Shown: positions 1-9,831 of the stretch, piece after piece
Layout of the letters: the number at the start of each line of letters is the position of its first letter
How positions within the stretch are numbered: the stretch's first letter is position 1
Assembly (NCBI GenBank): GCA_964422855.1
Contig: CAYRCS010000021.1
Span: 1 to 18,335 of the forward strand
Length of the DNA: 18,335 bases
Reading direction: 5' to 3'
Source of the DNA: CAZEYI01 sp964422855
GTDB taxonomy: Bacteria > Patescibacteriota > Gracilibacteria > Absconditabacterales > Absconditicoccaceae
The notes under the pieces: generated by a model
Database searches by the model: none
Told to the model about the DNA's origin: nothing
What the model saw: the letters and a program-made list of their open reading frames with translations, nothing else
Program-made: the position numbers and the translations under genes

Positions 1-1584
1 TGAACTAAAGAGAGTCTCAAGAAACATGCCGGTTTTCAAAAATTATTGTCTCAATTTACATGAGAATTTGAAAAACTTAAATCAGAATCTGATCTATCTG
101 TTGTGAAAAATAAGATAGATATGTACTATGCTACTATAAAAGAAATATGAGTAGCCGAGTTTGCCATCGATGAAATAGCTGATGAAAATGGTAATGTTGG
201 TGCTAGAATAGGTATGAAAGCAAAGAATCTGTTCTTTGGTGCTCTGGAGAATATAGAATATGGATTTGTGCTCTTCTCTGATGGATATATGCTTGAGTGA
301 TCTATGTATATGCTTAGTTGAGCTTTACCGTTTTATTTGCTTGGAACTACTTCCGGTAGAAAGGTACTTATGAAAACTGGATCTACTATAGTAAGCACAA
401 CTATGCGCGCATCAATTGCAACTATATCTACAGTTAGTGGTCGTCTTAGTCTCTCTACAGGTAAAAATGTGGCTCAAGTATTAGCTAATAACGAATTAGG
501 GCGTTTGATATTGCGCAATGGAATGTTTAGATGAGAAGCTGGTAAAAACTTGTTTAAATATTATTATCTTACTGGATGACTGTCGACTAATGCTGCTAAT
601 ATATTAGTTAGCGATGCTAAGCGAGAGTGACGTGCATCAGATGTATTTCAATATCTCAAAGACTTGAAAGTTATCAGAGCTGATGAAGATGTGAGAGTCT
701 TGCAAAAAGGTTTTGGCGAAGGAAGAGATTATATAGCTAATAAAAGCATTAGAGAATTACTCTTTAAGAAAACCGATGCTGGTATATGGAATAAAATATT
801 TTCTCCACAAAGTATACCTGTAGATGCCAATGTGCCTGCTTTCGAACAGTTACATAAATTTGAAGAAAAATGTAGTACAGTTGGAGTTAAAACAAAAGAC
901 TTTTTGCATGATTTTGTGAAAAATTGATCAATCTCTAATATAGATGAGTTGAAGAATGTTGTCGCGAACATTGATAAGATAGATGAAGCTAAACTTGTTG
1001 GTAAAAATGCTGACCAACTAGCTAAGATATTTGATGATATGCGCACAGCGATAAAGACGGCTTCTTTTGTAGGTGTAGTCGAGCGTGTACGTCCGACAAG
1101 TGAGATAGCTGATATTGCTAGAGTTAAAACGAAATTAGATGATGCTCTTAAACTTGAATGGGATAGGCTTATTAAGTTAAATAAACGTGCAACACAATGA
1201 TCTACTACGAAACTTAATATAGCTATAACTGAAGCAAATATTAAAAAACTAGAATCCCTTGTTTCAAATCTAGATACTATGGAACCTAAACAAATTCTTC
1301 TCTTTGAACATGTATTGGCAAATACAGTTGATACAGTAAAGGCTGTCAAAATACTTGAAGTTTTGTGAAGTTCACCAGAAGGTGCAAAAGCTGCTGAAAA
1401 ATTATTTGCATGAAATATTGATGAATTTGTAGCTATTATGCAATCGACTGGTCTTTTGAAAAAGGCTGGCATTGCTGATGATGTGCTACAATGATTCGCA
1501 AAATGATTGAAGTTTGCATCACATATGGATGAAGCGTTGGATATGGCGAAGTCTGTTGTGAAGATTTTATCTAAAGTCCACTAA
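1..1584 (+). CDS. Large hypothetical protein, 5'-truncated (C-terminal 527 aa)
   Basis: The frame is open from the first base of the window to a TAA at 1582-1584, followed at once by an in-frame TAG, provided TGA is read as Gly. The start lies outside the window. I recognise no family. The visible part looks mostly alpha-helical and rich in Lys, Asp, Ala and Leu. A moderately hydrophobic stretch lies around residues 90-118, including SMYMLSGALPFYLLG, and is followed by a Thr/Ser/Gly-rich segment. The C-terminal 300 residues are amphipathic, with many D/E-K/R pairs, as in long helical repeat or scaffold proteins. It sits 6 nt upstream of the 1380-aa gene in the same frame and direction, so the two are very probably co-transcribed. 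Existence as a gene is well supported by the long open frame and uniform codon use; function is unknown. Confidence 0.8.
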
Positions 1585-1590
1585 TAGTAT

Positions 1591-4500
1591 ATGGCAAATA
1601 CAGAGCTTCTCAAGGAGCAAATTGCAGATACTTACATCAAAGACTTTAAAAAAGAGTTGGGATTTTTGGAATGAATTGTTTTGTGATCGATGCATCAGAA
1701 GCTTGTTGATCTTATTACTGCGAAAGAAGATATAGGTGAGACTATCAAAGATGTAAAAAACAATCGATTTGTTGAAAAACTTGTTTCTTGGTTTCCAGAA
1801 ACGGCTGATAAGGTATATACGTATATCAAAGATAAAAGAATAGAGCTCCAAAAAATACAAACTTCACAAGAATTGGAAAATCTCAAAGCTAGGATAGAAT
1901 GAAAACCTGAGCCTTATCCAAATATTGCTGCAGTAGAAACTCCTGCTTGATCTTCAAATCCAGGCGATCATGATTGTGCTATACCTGTAGAAGAGAAAAA
2001 GGAAGATGATGGAGTATCTTCTGTAACTGTCGCAGTTGGTGCTGCTGCGGGTGCGACTGTACTAGGAACTGGTGCAGGTGCGCTTGTTATGAAAAATTCG
2101 AAAGAAACTATAGAATCTGCTGGGGATGTGCTAAAAACCAAAGAATCGTTTGGTATATATGCTAGAACCCTCCGTGATCAGCTCAAAAATCCAAAACTAT
2201 CTGTTATCCAAAAAGCAAATATAGAAAAAAGTGCAAAAGTATTTGAAGATGCTATTGCCTGAGTTGATAATGGCACATTGGATGCTCTGAAGGCATGGAA
2301 TCAAGTTGGGACAGAAAAACTATCTGCAGATTTTCTGAAGAGCGTAAAACTTGATGCCAAATGATTTGCATCATTACAAAAAATACTTGATAACCCTAAG
2401 CTTGTTGATGCATTATACTCTGCCAAGGATGTGACTGAGATGCAATCTATTCTCAAAGCTAATAAACTATGATGATTGACTGATGAGGTGCTATCTTTGT
2501 TGAAGTCGAGTAAAGATATAGAAAGCTTTAGGAATATGACTGTAGTGCTTGCAGGATCTAAGAATTTGTTACAAGTATCCAAGGCTGTTTTTGTTGCGGG
2601 GGTATTTGATCTAGCTTTTATTGGTTTGGATGCCTACATATGGCGAGAAACTCGTAAAGAAGCAGATCTTATTGCTAAGATAAATGCTGCTAGAGCTGAT
2701 GCTAAAAAGTCTCAAGCCAATACACATCTTGTTATTGGTATAGCTTCTGGTCTTGCATCTGCAGGTTTAGCAATCGCTGGTCTTGCAGCTAGTTGACCTC
2801 CAGGTTGGGTTGTCTTGGCTGGTTCGCTGGTGATTTGAGCGGGTGCAGCTGCATTGGATCATTCGTTGGATGCTAGTTATTTTGATATAGAACAATTCTA
2901 TTTACAAAATTTTGAAGAAGATAAGAAGAAAATCAGGGCAGAACTTAAGCAATCTGTAATCCAAGTTATTAATGGCATATCTACTGGAAGCGTCGCAGTC
3001 AATGATCCTGTCACCGTAGGATTGTGAGGCGTACTAGGTACTCTTTTATTCCCAGGAGTTGGTACGGTTGCTTGAGCTTATTTGCTTCCTAAGGCTCTAG
3101 GCTATGCCATAGATAATACAGTTACTGATGAAGTTAGATTTAACTCTCTCAATGATCTTCTCAAAGCACTTATATATGTAGAACAAATAGATGGCAATAC
3201 TTTTGCTATGCTCAAAAATATTGCAGATAAATGACTTACTGTTGATCAAATACCTGCTGATCAGAAATCACTCTTTGATGCACAAAAAAAGAAAATGGAA
3301 GATATGATGTCTACTAGATTATCATATTTGCAAGATTATATGCCAACATCAGTATGAGATAAAAAAGCAGATGCGTTCTTGTGAGGTAATGGTATGATTG
3401 CTTTAGAGTCGTTGTTGTCAAAGTCTCGCGCTGCATATGATATGTGATTGCCTGATGCGTATGTGAAGGATACAAAAGACGTGAATACATATTTGTCTTC
3501 GTATGATGCAAAATTACAAAAAGAGGATCCAATAGCTTACAAAAAACTTGTAGAACTTCTTGCTAATAATCCTAATCAATATGCAGCATTGTATGCTGGC
3601 TTATCCAATTATACATCAGTCATTGCTGGAGTGGCTGTAGAAGATCCCACAAATGAAGATTATAAAAAATTAGATATCGCTATGTCATATCGAGATAAGT
3701 TTGAAAAATATCAATCATATATTCGTAGAGATGAATCGCGTGTTGATACCCAGACCATATCATATAATATGATCAATTATGATTATCTTCATAACTATCT
3801 AGACCTTCTTTCTAGCCCTGAAAATCCTCCAATACCAAACCGATCTCAAGAGCAGGTATTTGATAGTCTTATTGATAATTCTCTCTATGGTTATGAATTG
3901 CCAATTTCTGATCATCCTTTGCAAAACATACTCTATAGAATTGCTAGAGAAGTATATGGTGCTGATGTGTCTAATGATTGGTTATCGTTGATGTCTTTTT
4001 ATCAGGAATCTCGCGATACTGTATTGGGAATATATTATGGTAATAGATGGTATGAATGATCGGCTCGTTGGATAGTCAATGAAGATTATGCTTTTGATGA
4101 AGATGTGGATGCATATGATTTTGCTACTATGTCAGCAGAGCAGCTTATGGAGGAGTACTTTCATATGGACATGATAGATAGCGCAGCAGAAAATGCTGAT
4201 GGCGTAGTCAACAAGGAAATCTATTCTAGATTTGAGGCTATCGTCAAAGACGAATTGGGCTATAGGGTAGAATCTCGCAAACAAGAAGTCAAGAAATCTA
4301 TAGAAGATTACATAAAACAACATGCAGTCGATGGATATATTGAATTGCCCTATGATCTTGCTTCGCAAGCTTTGAAAGCATGACTTGGACATGTAGAAAA
4401 ATTTGTGTATACAGTACGTGATGGTACAATATATGCTTTGACATTGTGATCGGAAGTTGATCTACCTTTGTGAATTGATGTACAAAAAGAATCTACTGTT

Positions 4501-5733
4501 ATATTGCGTGAAAAACTGTCTGATGATGAACAGAAGGTTATCGACTATGTGGATTCTCAATTTAGCAAATTGAATACATTACTTTCTGTACAGTGAGACA
4601 ATACTGATGAAGATGAATTGGATCTTACTCGTGAACATGAGTTACTTATTAGAAAAAAAGTTAAAGATCGACAAAATATTGTCCAAAAAATGAATTATCT
4701 CCAGCCTCTGTATGCAAAACAATTATTGGAATCTTCGTATAAAGAATATGCAAACTTCTTTTCTCGTATGTATACGGCTCTTTTGGTAGAGGCTGGAAAC
4801 AATGGTAATGGGACTAATGATGTCGATAGAGCCCATGAGGTACAGGGAGTATTTGATATGGTAGGTCGTGGGTTTTATACTATAGAGTGATGAGTTGTTA
4901 AACTTCACAGTTCTATTAAGCTGCCGTCTTGATATGATGCTCATTTTGAGAAAATTATATCCAACCACAAAACTCCTGATGGTAGATGTATCAAAGATTT
5001 GCTGTTGTCCAATAAGCCTAGCGAAAATATCTTGGGATCTTGGTATATGGAAGCATTGCTTGATGTCCTTATATCTCAGTCTTTGTTACAGTATGATGCA
5101 CAATGAAATTTGATAGATATAGTTAGATCATATAACTTTCCATGATTGTATACATATGATATGTTGTATGCTGCATTTATCTCAAAGGTCTCTCAAGTGC
5201 CTTCTTATGTTACAGACACAGCACTACAAGTGTTAGATCAAACCTTTGTATATGATGGTAAAAAATCTGTTAGTGTTGTTGATCCTACTAAGGCTCAGGC
5301 GATGGAAACTGCACATGATGTTACCAAAAAAATTGAAGCAACAAATCTTGATGTTGCTTGGCAAGGAAGGAAGGAAATAATCTTTGATCAAAATACAGGC
5401 AATGTAGAGAGTCGATGATATACAACACATATTGATGTACAAAAGTTATCTTTGGATGGTTTGAGTACGATAAAATTTGCGAGTATTCAAGAACTATTGT
5501 GGGTTGCAAATCTTGTGAACTGGATCAAACAATTTAAAGCTACTCACGATAAATGAAATAAATTGTATCGAGGTAGTAGAGGATTGGGTCTCCAATGGGG
5601 ATTGTACTTTGCTGATAGCATGGCTGATACCAGATTGGTTACTATCGACACATTTAAGCAAAATAGTCCTAGTCTATTAAACTCAGATAATGACCTCCAT
5701 ACAGTATTCGAAGATTTAGTTAATAAGGTTTAA
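1591..5733 (+). CDS. Giant hypothetical protein (1380 aa) with Gly/Ala-rich hydrophobic segments
   Basis: ATG 1591 to TAA 5733 is one frame if TGA is Gly; under the standard code it breaks into many fragments. The N-terminal 110 residues are charged and helical, followed by a Pro/Asp/Glu-rich linker (about 105-140). Hydrophobic glycine-rich segments then appear at about 142-167 (VAVGAAAGATVLGTGAGALV), 329-350, 380-422 (two runs split by GPPGW) and 474-504 (LGGVLGTLLFPGVGTVAGAY). Their small-residue spacing recalls glycine-zipper membrane or pore-forming helices. The remaining 870 residues are hydrophilic, rich in Tyr, Asp, Lys and Ile, without an obvious enzymatic motif. There is no classical signal peptide, since residues 1-20 are charged. 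Neighbours are an unrecognised helical protein upstream and an L,D-transpeptidase-domain protein whose ATG lies 2 nt after this stop. The context suggests a joint envelope or export role, but that is inference. Confidence 0.85.
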
Positions 5734-5735
5734 TC

Positions 5736-6905
5736 ATGACTGAAGTTCAAGAAAAAGTAAATCCACTCGATACAAATATCGCTGCAGCGAAAGATGCTTT
5801 TGCTAGCAAGATTTCTACTGATATTGAAAAGCTCCAAGGCGATGTCCTTAACGATATTGATATTACTGGTTTGTTGGATGGCACAGGAGTTCAATGAATA
5901 GATGGTAGTAAAATGGCAGCTACCGCTATTTCTGGTATGTTGTTATGATGATCACACAATGATATCCATGACAAGGTAGTTGATTATCTTACGCACGATG
6001 GATTTGGCGATAATTTATCAGATAAGATGGTTGTTGGTAAACAGATAGATATCGCTTTGCAACAATTTGGTGAGGAAGGTAAAAAACTTGCCGCTAGTGT
6101 GCGTACTGCACAAGAAAAATTTGATCGTGTTGCAACACAGTCTGATTTGGATGCACTCAGAACAGAATTGTGATTTACTAGTCCAGATGCCTCTACTTAT
6201 ACTCGAGAAGAGTCTGATGATCATATTGCAGATGATGATGATCATGAAGCTAGTAATGTTGTCCCTGAAAATTCTGAGTATCCTGCATTTACTCTTAGTG
6301 TGGATGGATTTCCTGAATTTGAAAATAAAGCTAAAATATTGTATAATGAAATTGTTTGAGAAAAGCCTGCTTTTGAGGTTTTTTTGCCTAGTTATTTAGG
6401 GTTTATTAATCTACAAAAATCAGGAAAGATAAAAAAAACTACTATCATGACAATAGTAGATTACAATCAATCTAGGCAGTCAAATAGATGGTATACCATA
6501 GATCTAAGCAATAAAAAGACACTATACAATGCTAAAGTATGACATGGACTAAATTCTGGTGATAACTATGCTACCCAGTTTGGGAATGAAAAATGAAGTT
6601 TCAAAACCAGCTTATGATTTTATATAACTCCAGATGCTATTACGCCGGCTCATACCAAAAAATGGCAGTGACTCTGGATGTCAGGAGTTGATGCGGACTA
6701 TAATGATGATGCTCATTCCCGTGGTATTTATGTCCACAAGTGATGAGTAAAATGAAGTCAGGGATGTTTTACTCTTCCTGAAAAATCACAAGAAATTATG
6801 GAGGATATCAAATGAGGATCTGCCATATTTGCCTATAGTTCTCAGTGAGATTATCTCAAAAAATCTATATGGCTGCAAGATGTTCCTAAGGATTTGGTTG
6901 CTTAG
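5736..6905 (+). CDS. L,D-transpeptidase (YkuD_2-like) domain protein with unusual N-terminal extension
   Basis: ATG 5736 to TAG 6903-6905, 389 aa, about 14 in-frame TGA codons read as Gly. The C-terminal half (about 235-375) resembles the murein L,D-transpeptidase catalytic family that cross-links or anchors to peptidoglycan through a cysteine thioester. Visible marks are IMTIVDYNQS, the FGNEKGSFKTSLGFYIT block from residue 282, RGIYVHKGG with the presumed catalytic His334, and GSQGCFTLP with the nucleophile Cys344, followed by a GSAIFAYSS strand. The first 230 residues are not part of that family. They are helical and hydrophilic with an acidic DDHIADDDDHE run at about 161-171, and I see no signal peptide or membrane span. 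A secreted-type enzyme without a visible export signal is odd. It may leave the cell by a non-Sec route or depend on its neighbours. The start lies 2 nt after the preceding stop, which suggests translational coupling. The stop overlaps the lexA stop on the other strand. Confidence 0.85.
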
Positions 6906-7516
6906 AAGTTTTTGATTACTTTCTTTACGACACCTACTACTTTGGCTTCGTCTCGTGGTTCGATAGAAACTGTGTCGAAAAATCTATTTATAGACTCGAG
7001 AGCAAATCCGCTTTCGTTTTTTATTATTTTCTTAAGTTTTGGTAAATTGTTGTGCACGACAAATACAAATTCGTTGGGTTCGTAGTTGTCTTGTTTTCTT
7101 ATGAGGACAAGATCTCCGTCTTGTATTTTTGGTTCCATAGAGTTTCCTTTAGCTCTGACAAAGAAGCAATTTTCTATGCTACTTGTACCTACAAAAGCGC
7201 AGGATACTGGCATAAATTCGTTGGTATATTCTTCTGTCACGCTTTTCCCATTATTGCCACACTGTGCAAATCCATATACAGGTATGCGGACTATATCATC
7301 TGCGTTTGGGATTATTTCTTCCCTAATAAGTCTGTAGCCTTTCGCGTCTTTGGCAAAATATCACATACTTACGAGTTGATTGAGTTTGTTTGAAACTGTC
7401 TGAGGATGTTTCACTCATATAGCATTCGCTATCTCTCTGAGAGTGATTCATTCTTCATAGGTATTTTTTTTGAAAAACTCTATCAAGCTTTGTTGTACAT
7501 CATCAATTTTCGTCAT
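6902..7516 (-). CDS. lexA: LexA SOS repressor (S24 self-cleaving repressor)
   Basis: 204 aa from ATG 7514-7516 to TAA (6902-6904 on the + strand); three TGA codons are read as Gly. Residues 1-65 form a winged helix-turn-helix (GITLREIANAIGVKHPQTVSNKLNQL), as expected for operator binding. The C-terminal half is a LexA/UmuD-type S24 peptidase: IPVYGFAQCGNNG holds the predicted cleavage bond Cys86-Gly87, RAKGNSMEP supplies nucleophile Ser126, and LPKLKKI supplies the general-base Lys (Lys162 by alignment from memory). In the family, the RecA-ssDNA filament triggers self-cleavage and so derepresses SOS genes. The gene is divergent from recA across 194 nt, so LexA probably controls both. The start was chosen as the only ATG that gives a complete HTH. 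No Shine-Dalgarno is seen. Confidence 0.93.
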
Positions 7517-7550
7517 CGCGTATGTATAATATATAAATATGTATATCGTG

Positions 7551-7578
7551 TGTATAGGAATCCATTTGACAGTGTCAA
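7551..7578 (-). promoter_or_regulatory. Predicted lexA promoter
   Basis: Read on the - strand: TTGACA (+ strand 7573-7578), 16-nt spacer, TATACA (7551-7556). This puts a start near 7544 and a leader of about 28 nt before the lexA ATG. The -35 box is one arm of the 13-bp palindrome TTGACAGTGTCAA, so a bound repressor would block it. This is a consensus match by eye. Confidence 0.55.
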
Positions 7579-7590
7579 GTCTATCTTGAC
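7566..7590. promoter_or_regulatory. Nested inverted repeats, candidate LexA operator
   Basis: Two overlapping inverted repeats share an arm. TTGACA-G-TGTCAA lies at 7566-7578, and GTCAAG-tctat-CTTGAC at 7574-7590. The first covers the lexA -35 box. Placement between lexA and recA and the dyad symmetry fit an SOS operator, but the motif is not the Gammaproteobacterial CTGT-N8-ACAG or the Bacillus GAAC-N4-GTTC box. LexA binding is inferred only from position and symmetry. A separate 8-bp palindrome GTTCGAAC lies at 7628-7635, upstream of the recA -35, and is an alternative candidate. Confidence 0.4.
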
Positions 7591-7649
7591 GATGTAAAGT
7601 ATTTTTTTGACAAAACTATAATACTAGGTTCGAACTGATAAAATATCTC

Positions 7650-7677
7650 TTGACAATTATTTTGTGTTTCGTATATT
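7650..7677 (+). promoter_or_regulatory. Predicted recA promoter
   Basis: TTGACA at 7650-7655, 16-nt spacer, TATATT at 7672-7677. The predicted start is near 7684, with a leader of about 27 nt before ATG 7711. Only a weak AGG lies 7-9 nt upstream of the start codon. The -35 is a perfect consensus. Two more TTGAC sequences upstream (7586 and 7607) lack a well-spaced -10. Confidence 0.6.
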
Positions 7678-7710
7678 GGATGTGTTATTTTACATTTATT
7701 AGGCAAACAC

Positions 7711-8784
7711 ATGAGTACGAAGAACCAAGTATTACAAGATGCGTTCAAGAACATCGAGAAACAATTTTGAAAAGGAGCTATTATGAGAATGGGAGACAAC
7801 TCTAATGTGGGTATGGTAAATACTTTCCACGCAGGCTCATATGTTTTGGATCTTATTCTCGGAGGATGATTTCCAGAAGGAAGAATTGTCGAAGTCTATG
7901 GTCCAGAATCGTCTGGTAAGACTACTGTAGCATTACACGCTATAGCTGAGATCCAGAAGAGAGGAGAAATAGCTGCATTTATAGATGCAGAACATGCCTT
8001 GGATCCACAGTATGCTAAGTTGTTGGGTGTAAATACTGAAGAATTGTTGCTTTCTCAGCCTGACTATGGTGAGCAAGCATTGCAAATAGCAGAGGAGTTG
8101 GCAAAGACAGGAGCCGTCAAACTTATTGTTATTGACTCTGTAGCTGCACTTGTACCAAAGGCTGAAGTAGAATGAGATATGGGCGATAGTTATATGTGAT
8201 TGCAAGCTCGTATGATGTCACAAGGATTGAGAAAATTGACATCAATACTAGCTAAGACTGGAACTACGTGTATCTTCATCAATCAGATAAGAATGAAAAT
8301 CGGGGTGATGTTTGGTAACCCAGAAACTACAACTGGAGGTAATGCATTGAAATTCTTTGCTTCACAGAGGTTGGAGATCAGAAAGGGTGAAAAAATTATG
8401 GATGAAAAAGAACAGGTAGGTTACAATGTAAAAGTGAAGACAGTTAAGAATAAGATATTTGCTCCTTTCAAATCTGTTGAATTACCGGTAATCTGGGGGG
8501 AATGATATAGCAAAGTATTGGATATCGTCGAAGCAGCGACTGTATTGAAGATTATATCTAAGGCAGGAGCATTTTATACCTTTGGAGATCAAAAATTCCA
8601 AGGTAAGGAAAAGTTGTCTCAGATGATAGCTACTGACGAGAAAATAAAGAAAGCATTGGAAACACAAATACAGGGTAAGATCAAAGAAATGAGAATGGGT
8701 AAGAAAGTATTGGATGATGATGCATTGGTCAATTTGACTGTGCCTACAAATGAGGTAGAATTGGCTGCAGAAGATGCAGAATAA
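7711..8784 (+). CDS. recA: Recombinase RecA
   Basis: 357 aa (E. coli RecA has 353), ATG 7711 to TAA 8784. RecA polymerises on single-stranded DNA, drives homologous strand exchange and acts as co-protease for LexA cleavage. Visible family blocks are FGKGAIMRMG at the N-terminus, GGGFPEGRIVEVYGPESSGK with Walker A at residues 64-72 (Lys70, Thr71), FIDAEHALDP, LIVIDSVAAL (Walker B), QARMMSQGLRKL, FINQIRMKIGVMFGNPETTT and GGNALKFFAS. Five in-frame TGAs (7768, 7867, 8173, 8197, 8503) all fall where RecA has conserved glycines, for example FG-KG, GG-G-FPEG, VE-G-DMGDSYM-G-LQ and WGE-G. This is the best internal proof of the code. The C-terminus is acidic, as usual. The divergent partner is lexA, and a small unknown gene follows closely. 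Confidence 0.98.
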
Positions 8785-8814
8785 AAAATGTTTTATATCT
8801 TATATGATATGATA

Positions 8815-9054
8815 ATGGAAGCAATTAATTTGAACGGTGAGTACAAGTCTTTGGGATTGTGGGTTAAGCAATTTACAAAGAAGGATTGAAATTCTATGGA
8901 AAGTATTTCTGGCACGATTACTATCAGACCAGACATGGTAGGCGAGTTCTTTGTAAGTATTTACAAGAACCCTACTAAGGCTAAGGATTCGTCTCCTGAC
9001 TATTCTCTTACTCTCACGCCTACTAATAAAAAAGGCGGAGAGGAAAAGAAATAG
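8815..9054 (+). CDS. Small hypothetical protein downstream of recA (79 aa)
   Basis: ATG 8815 to TAG 9052-9054, with one in-frame TGA. In-frame ATGs also exist at 8788 and 8809; 8815 is chosen because the extra residues (MFYILYDMI) look unlike a conserved start, but 8788, only 3 nt after the recA stop, is possible. The product begins MEAINLNGEYKSLGLW and contains GTITIRPDMVGEFFVSIY followed by a Lys/Thr/Pro-rich tail ending GGEEKK. It looks like a small beta-rich soluble protein. I do not recognise a family. It lies between recA and a strong terminator, so it should be on the recA transcript and share its SOS regulation. Confidence 0.65.
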
Positions 9055-9070
9055 CTTGGTCTATTACAAC

Positions 9071-9102
9071 AAAAAAATCCCTCAGCTTTGAGGGATTTTT
9101 TT
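9071..9102. terminator. Bidirectional rho-independent terminator
   Basis: A perfect 14-bp stem: seven A then TCCCTCA (9071-9084), loop GCTT (9085-9088), and TGAGGGA then seven T (9089-9102). The T tract works on the + strand for the recA unit. The A tract becomes a T tract on the - strand for the convergent membrane-protein gene that ends at 9115. Confidence 0.93.
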
Positions 9103-9114
9103 GTATTTTGTGTG

Positions 9115-9822
9115 TTATTTTATACGCTCGTATACGTAAGCGTATGCTATGATTGTTGTTGGGATAGTCCATAGAAGGCCTACTCACACCACAAGTAATC
9201 AGAGTATGTTGATGAGTACAAATAATAAACTGAGTCATATTAATTTTCGAATATGTCATTTGGTCGCATATCGGCTTTGTTTGAGTGCTTCTATAGGACC
9301 GCTGTTTTGATCTACCATATAGTATTGCATAAATGATAATCTATATGCTACGTATATACCTGGAACTATAAGCAAAACAAATCCTAGAAGTATCGCTAGT
9401 CACATCAAGATATATGCAATTATATATTTCCCCAAGAGATGTAAATTTGAAAATAATGTTTTGGTAGTCCATGGTTTGTTTTGGTTGGTGCGTATAGCGA
9501 TATCTGCAAATCCAAGACCAAGCCACATACCTATAATTGATCCTATGAAGTCTACTGGTCGATATCAGACATCTGGACCAAATCACATTTGTACTCCAGT
9601 GTATTGAGATACTGATGATATTGCTATCTGAGCTATACCTATGATTATTACTACTATAGCAAGTTTTCGAAATTGTTGATTGGTTTGTTTTCGTCCATGA
9701 CTTATAGCTGCTTTGATGCTTCGTGATCATGTTTTTGTGGTCTTTGTTTCGATGTTTTTAGCAGCCACTGTTTTCTTTTTTATTACAATGGGCTTTTTCT
9801 TAGTTGTACTTTTGCTTTTCAT
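9115..9822 (-). CDS. Polytopic integral membrane protein (235 aa)
   Basis: ATG (9820-9822) to TAA (9115-9117). The N-terminal 55 residues are strongly basic and Lys/Thr-rich (KSKSTTKKKP) and should be cytoplasmic. They are followed by about four to five membrane segments: KLAIVVIIIGIAQIAISSV, a GSIIGMWLGLGFADIAI stretch, IIAYILMGLAILLGFVLLIV and two near the C-terminus (LSLLFVLINILGLLVVGVG and LLWTIPTTIIAYAYVY). The block PGIYVAYRLSFMQYYMVDQ, then GPIEALKQSRYATKGH, resembles DUF975 / YciC-like small membrane proteins of unknown role. That resemblance is from memory. Several TGAs sit at Gly positions inside or next to membrane segments. It is separated by a hairpin from the M23 gene upstream on the same strand. 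Confidence 0.82.
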
Positions 9823-9831
9823 ATTTTATGT

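Noticed and set aside
729..1472. Long - strand ORF (247 aa)
   Set aside because: It is antisense to the first + strand gene, whose frame is continuous under table 25, and its translation has no family marks. It is a shadow ORF.
6067..6399. + strand ORF starting MVRKVKNLPLV
   Set aside because: It lies in another frame inside the transpeptidase gene and has Leu/Met-rich low-complexity composition typical of a shadow.
7052..7393. + strand ORFs across lexA
   Set aside because: They are antisense to a clear LexA and have biased composition.
7607..7622. TTGACA close to TATAAT upstream of recA
   Set aside because: Only 4 nt separate the hexamers, so they cannot be one promoter. The pair at 7650-7677 has proper spacing.
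9341..9730. - strand ORF rich in Ser, Tyr and Ile
   Set aside because: It is a shifted frame of the polytopic membrane protein, which has coherent membrane helices in the true frame.
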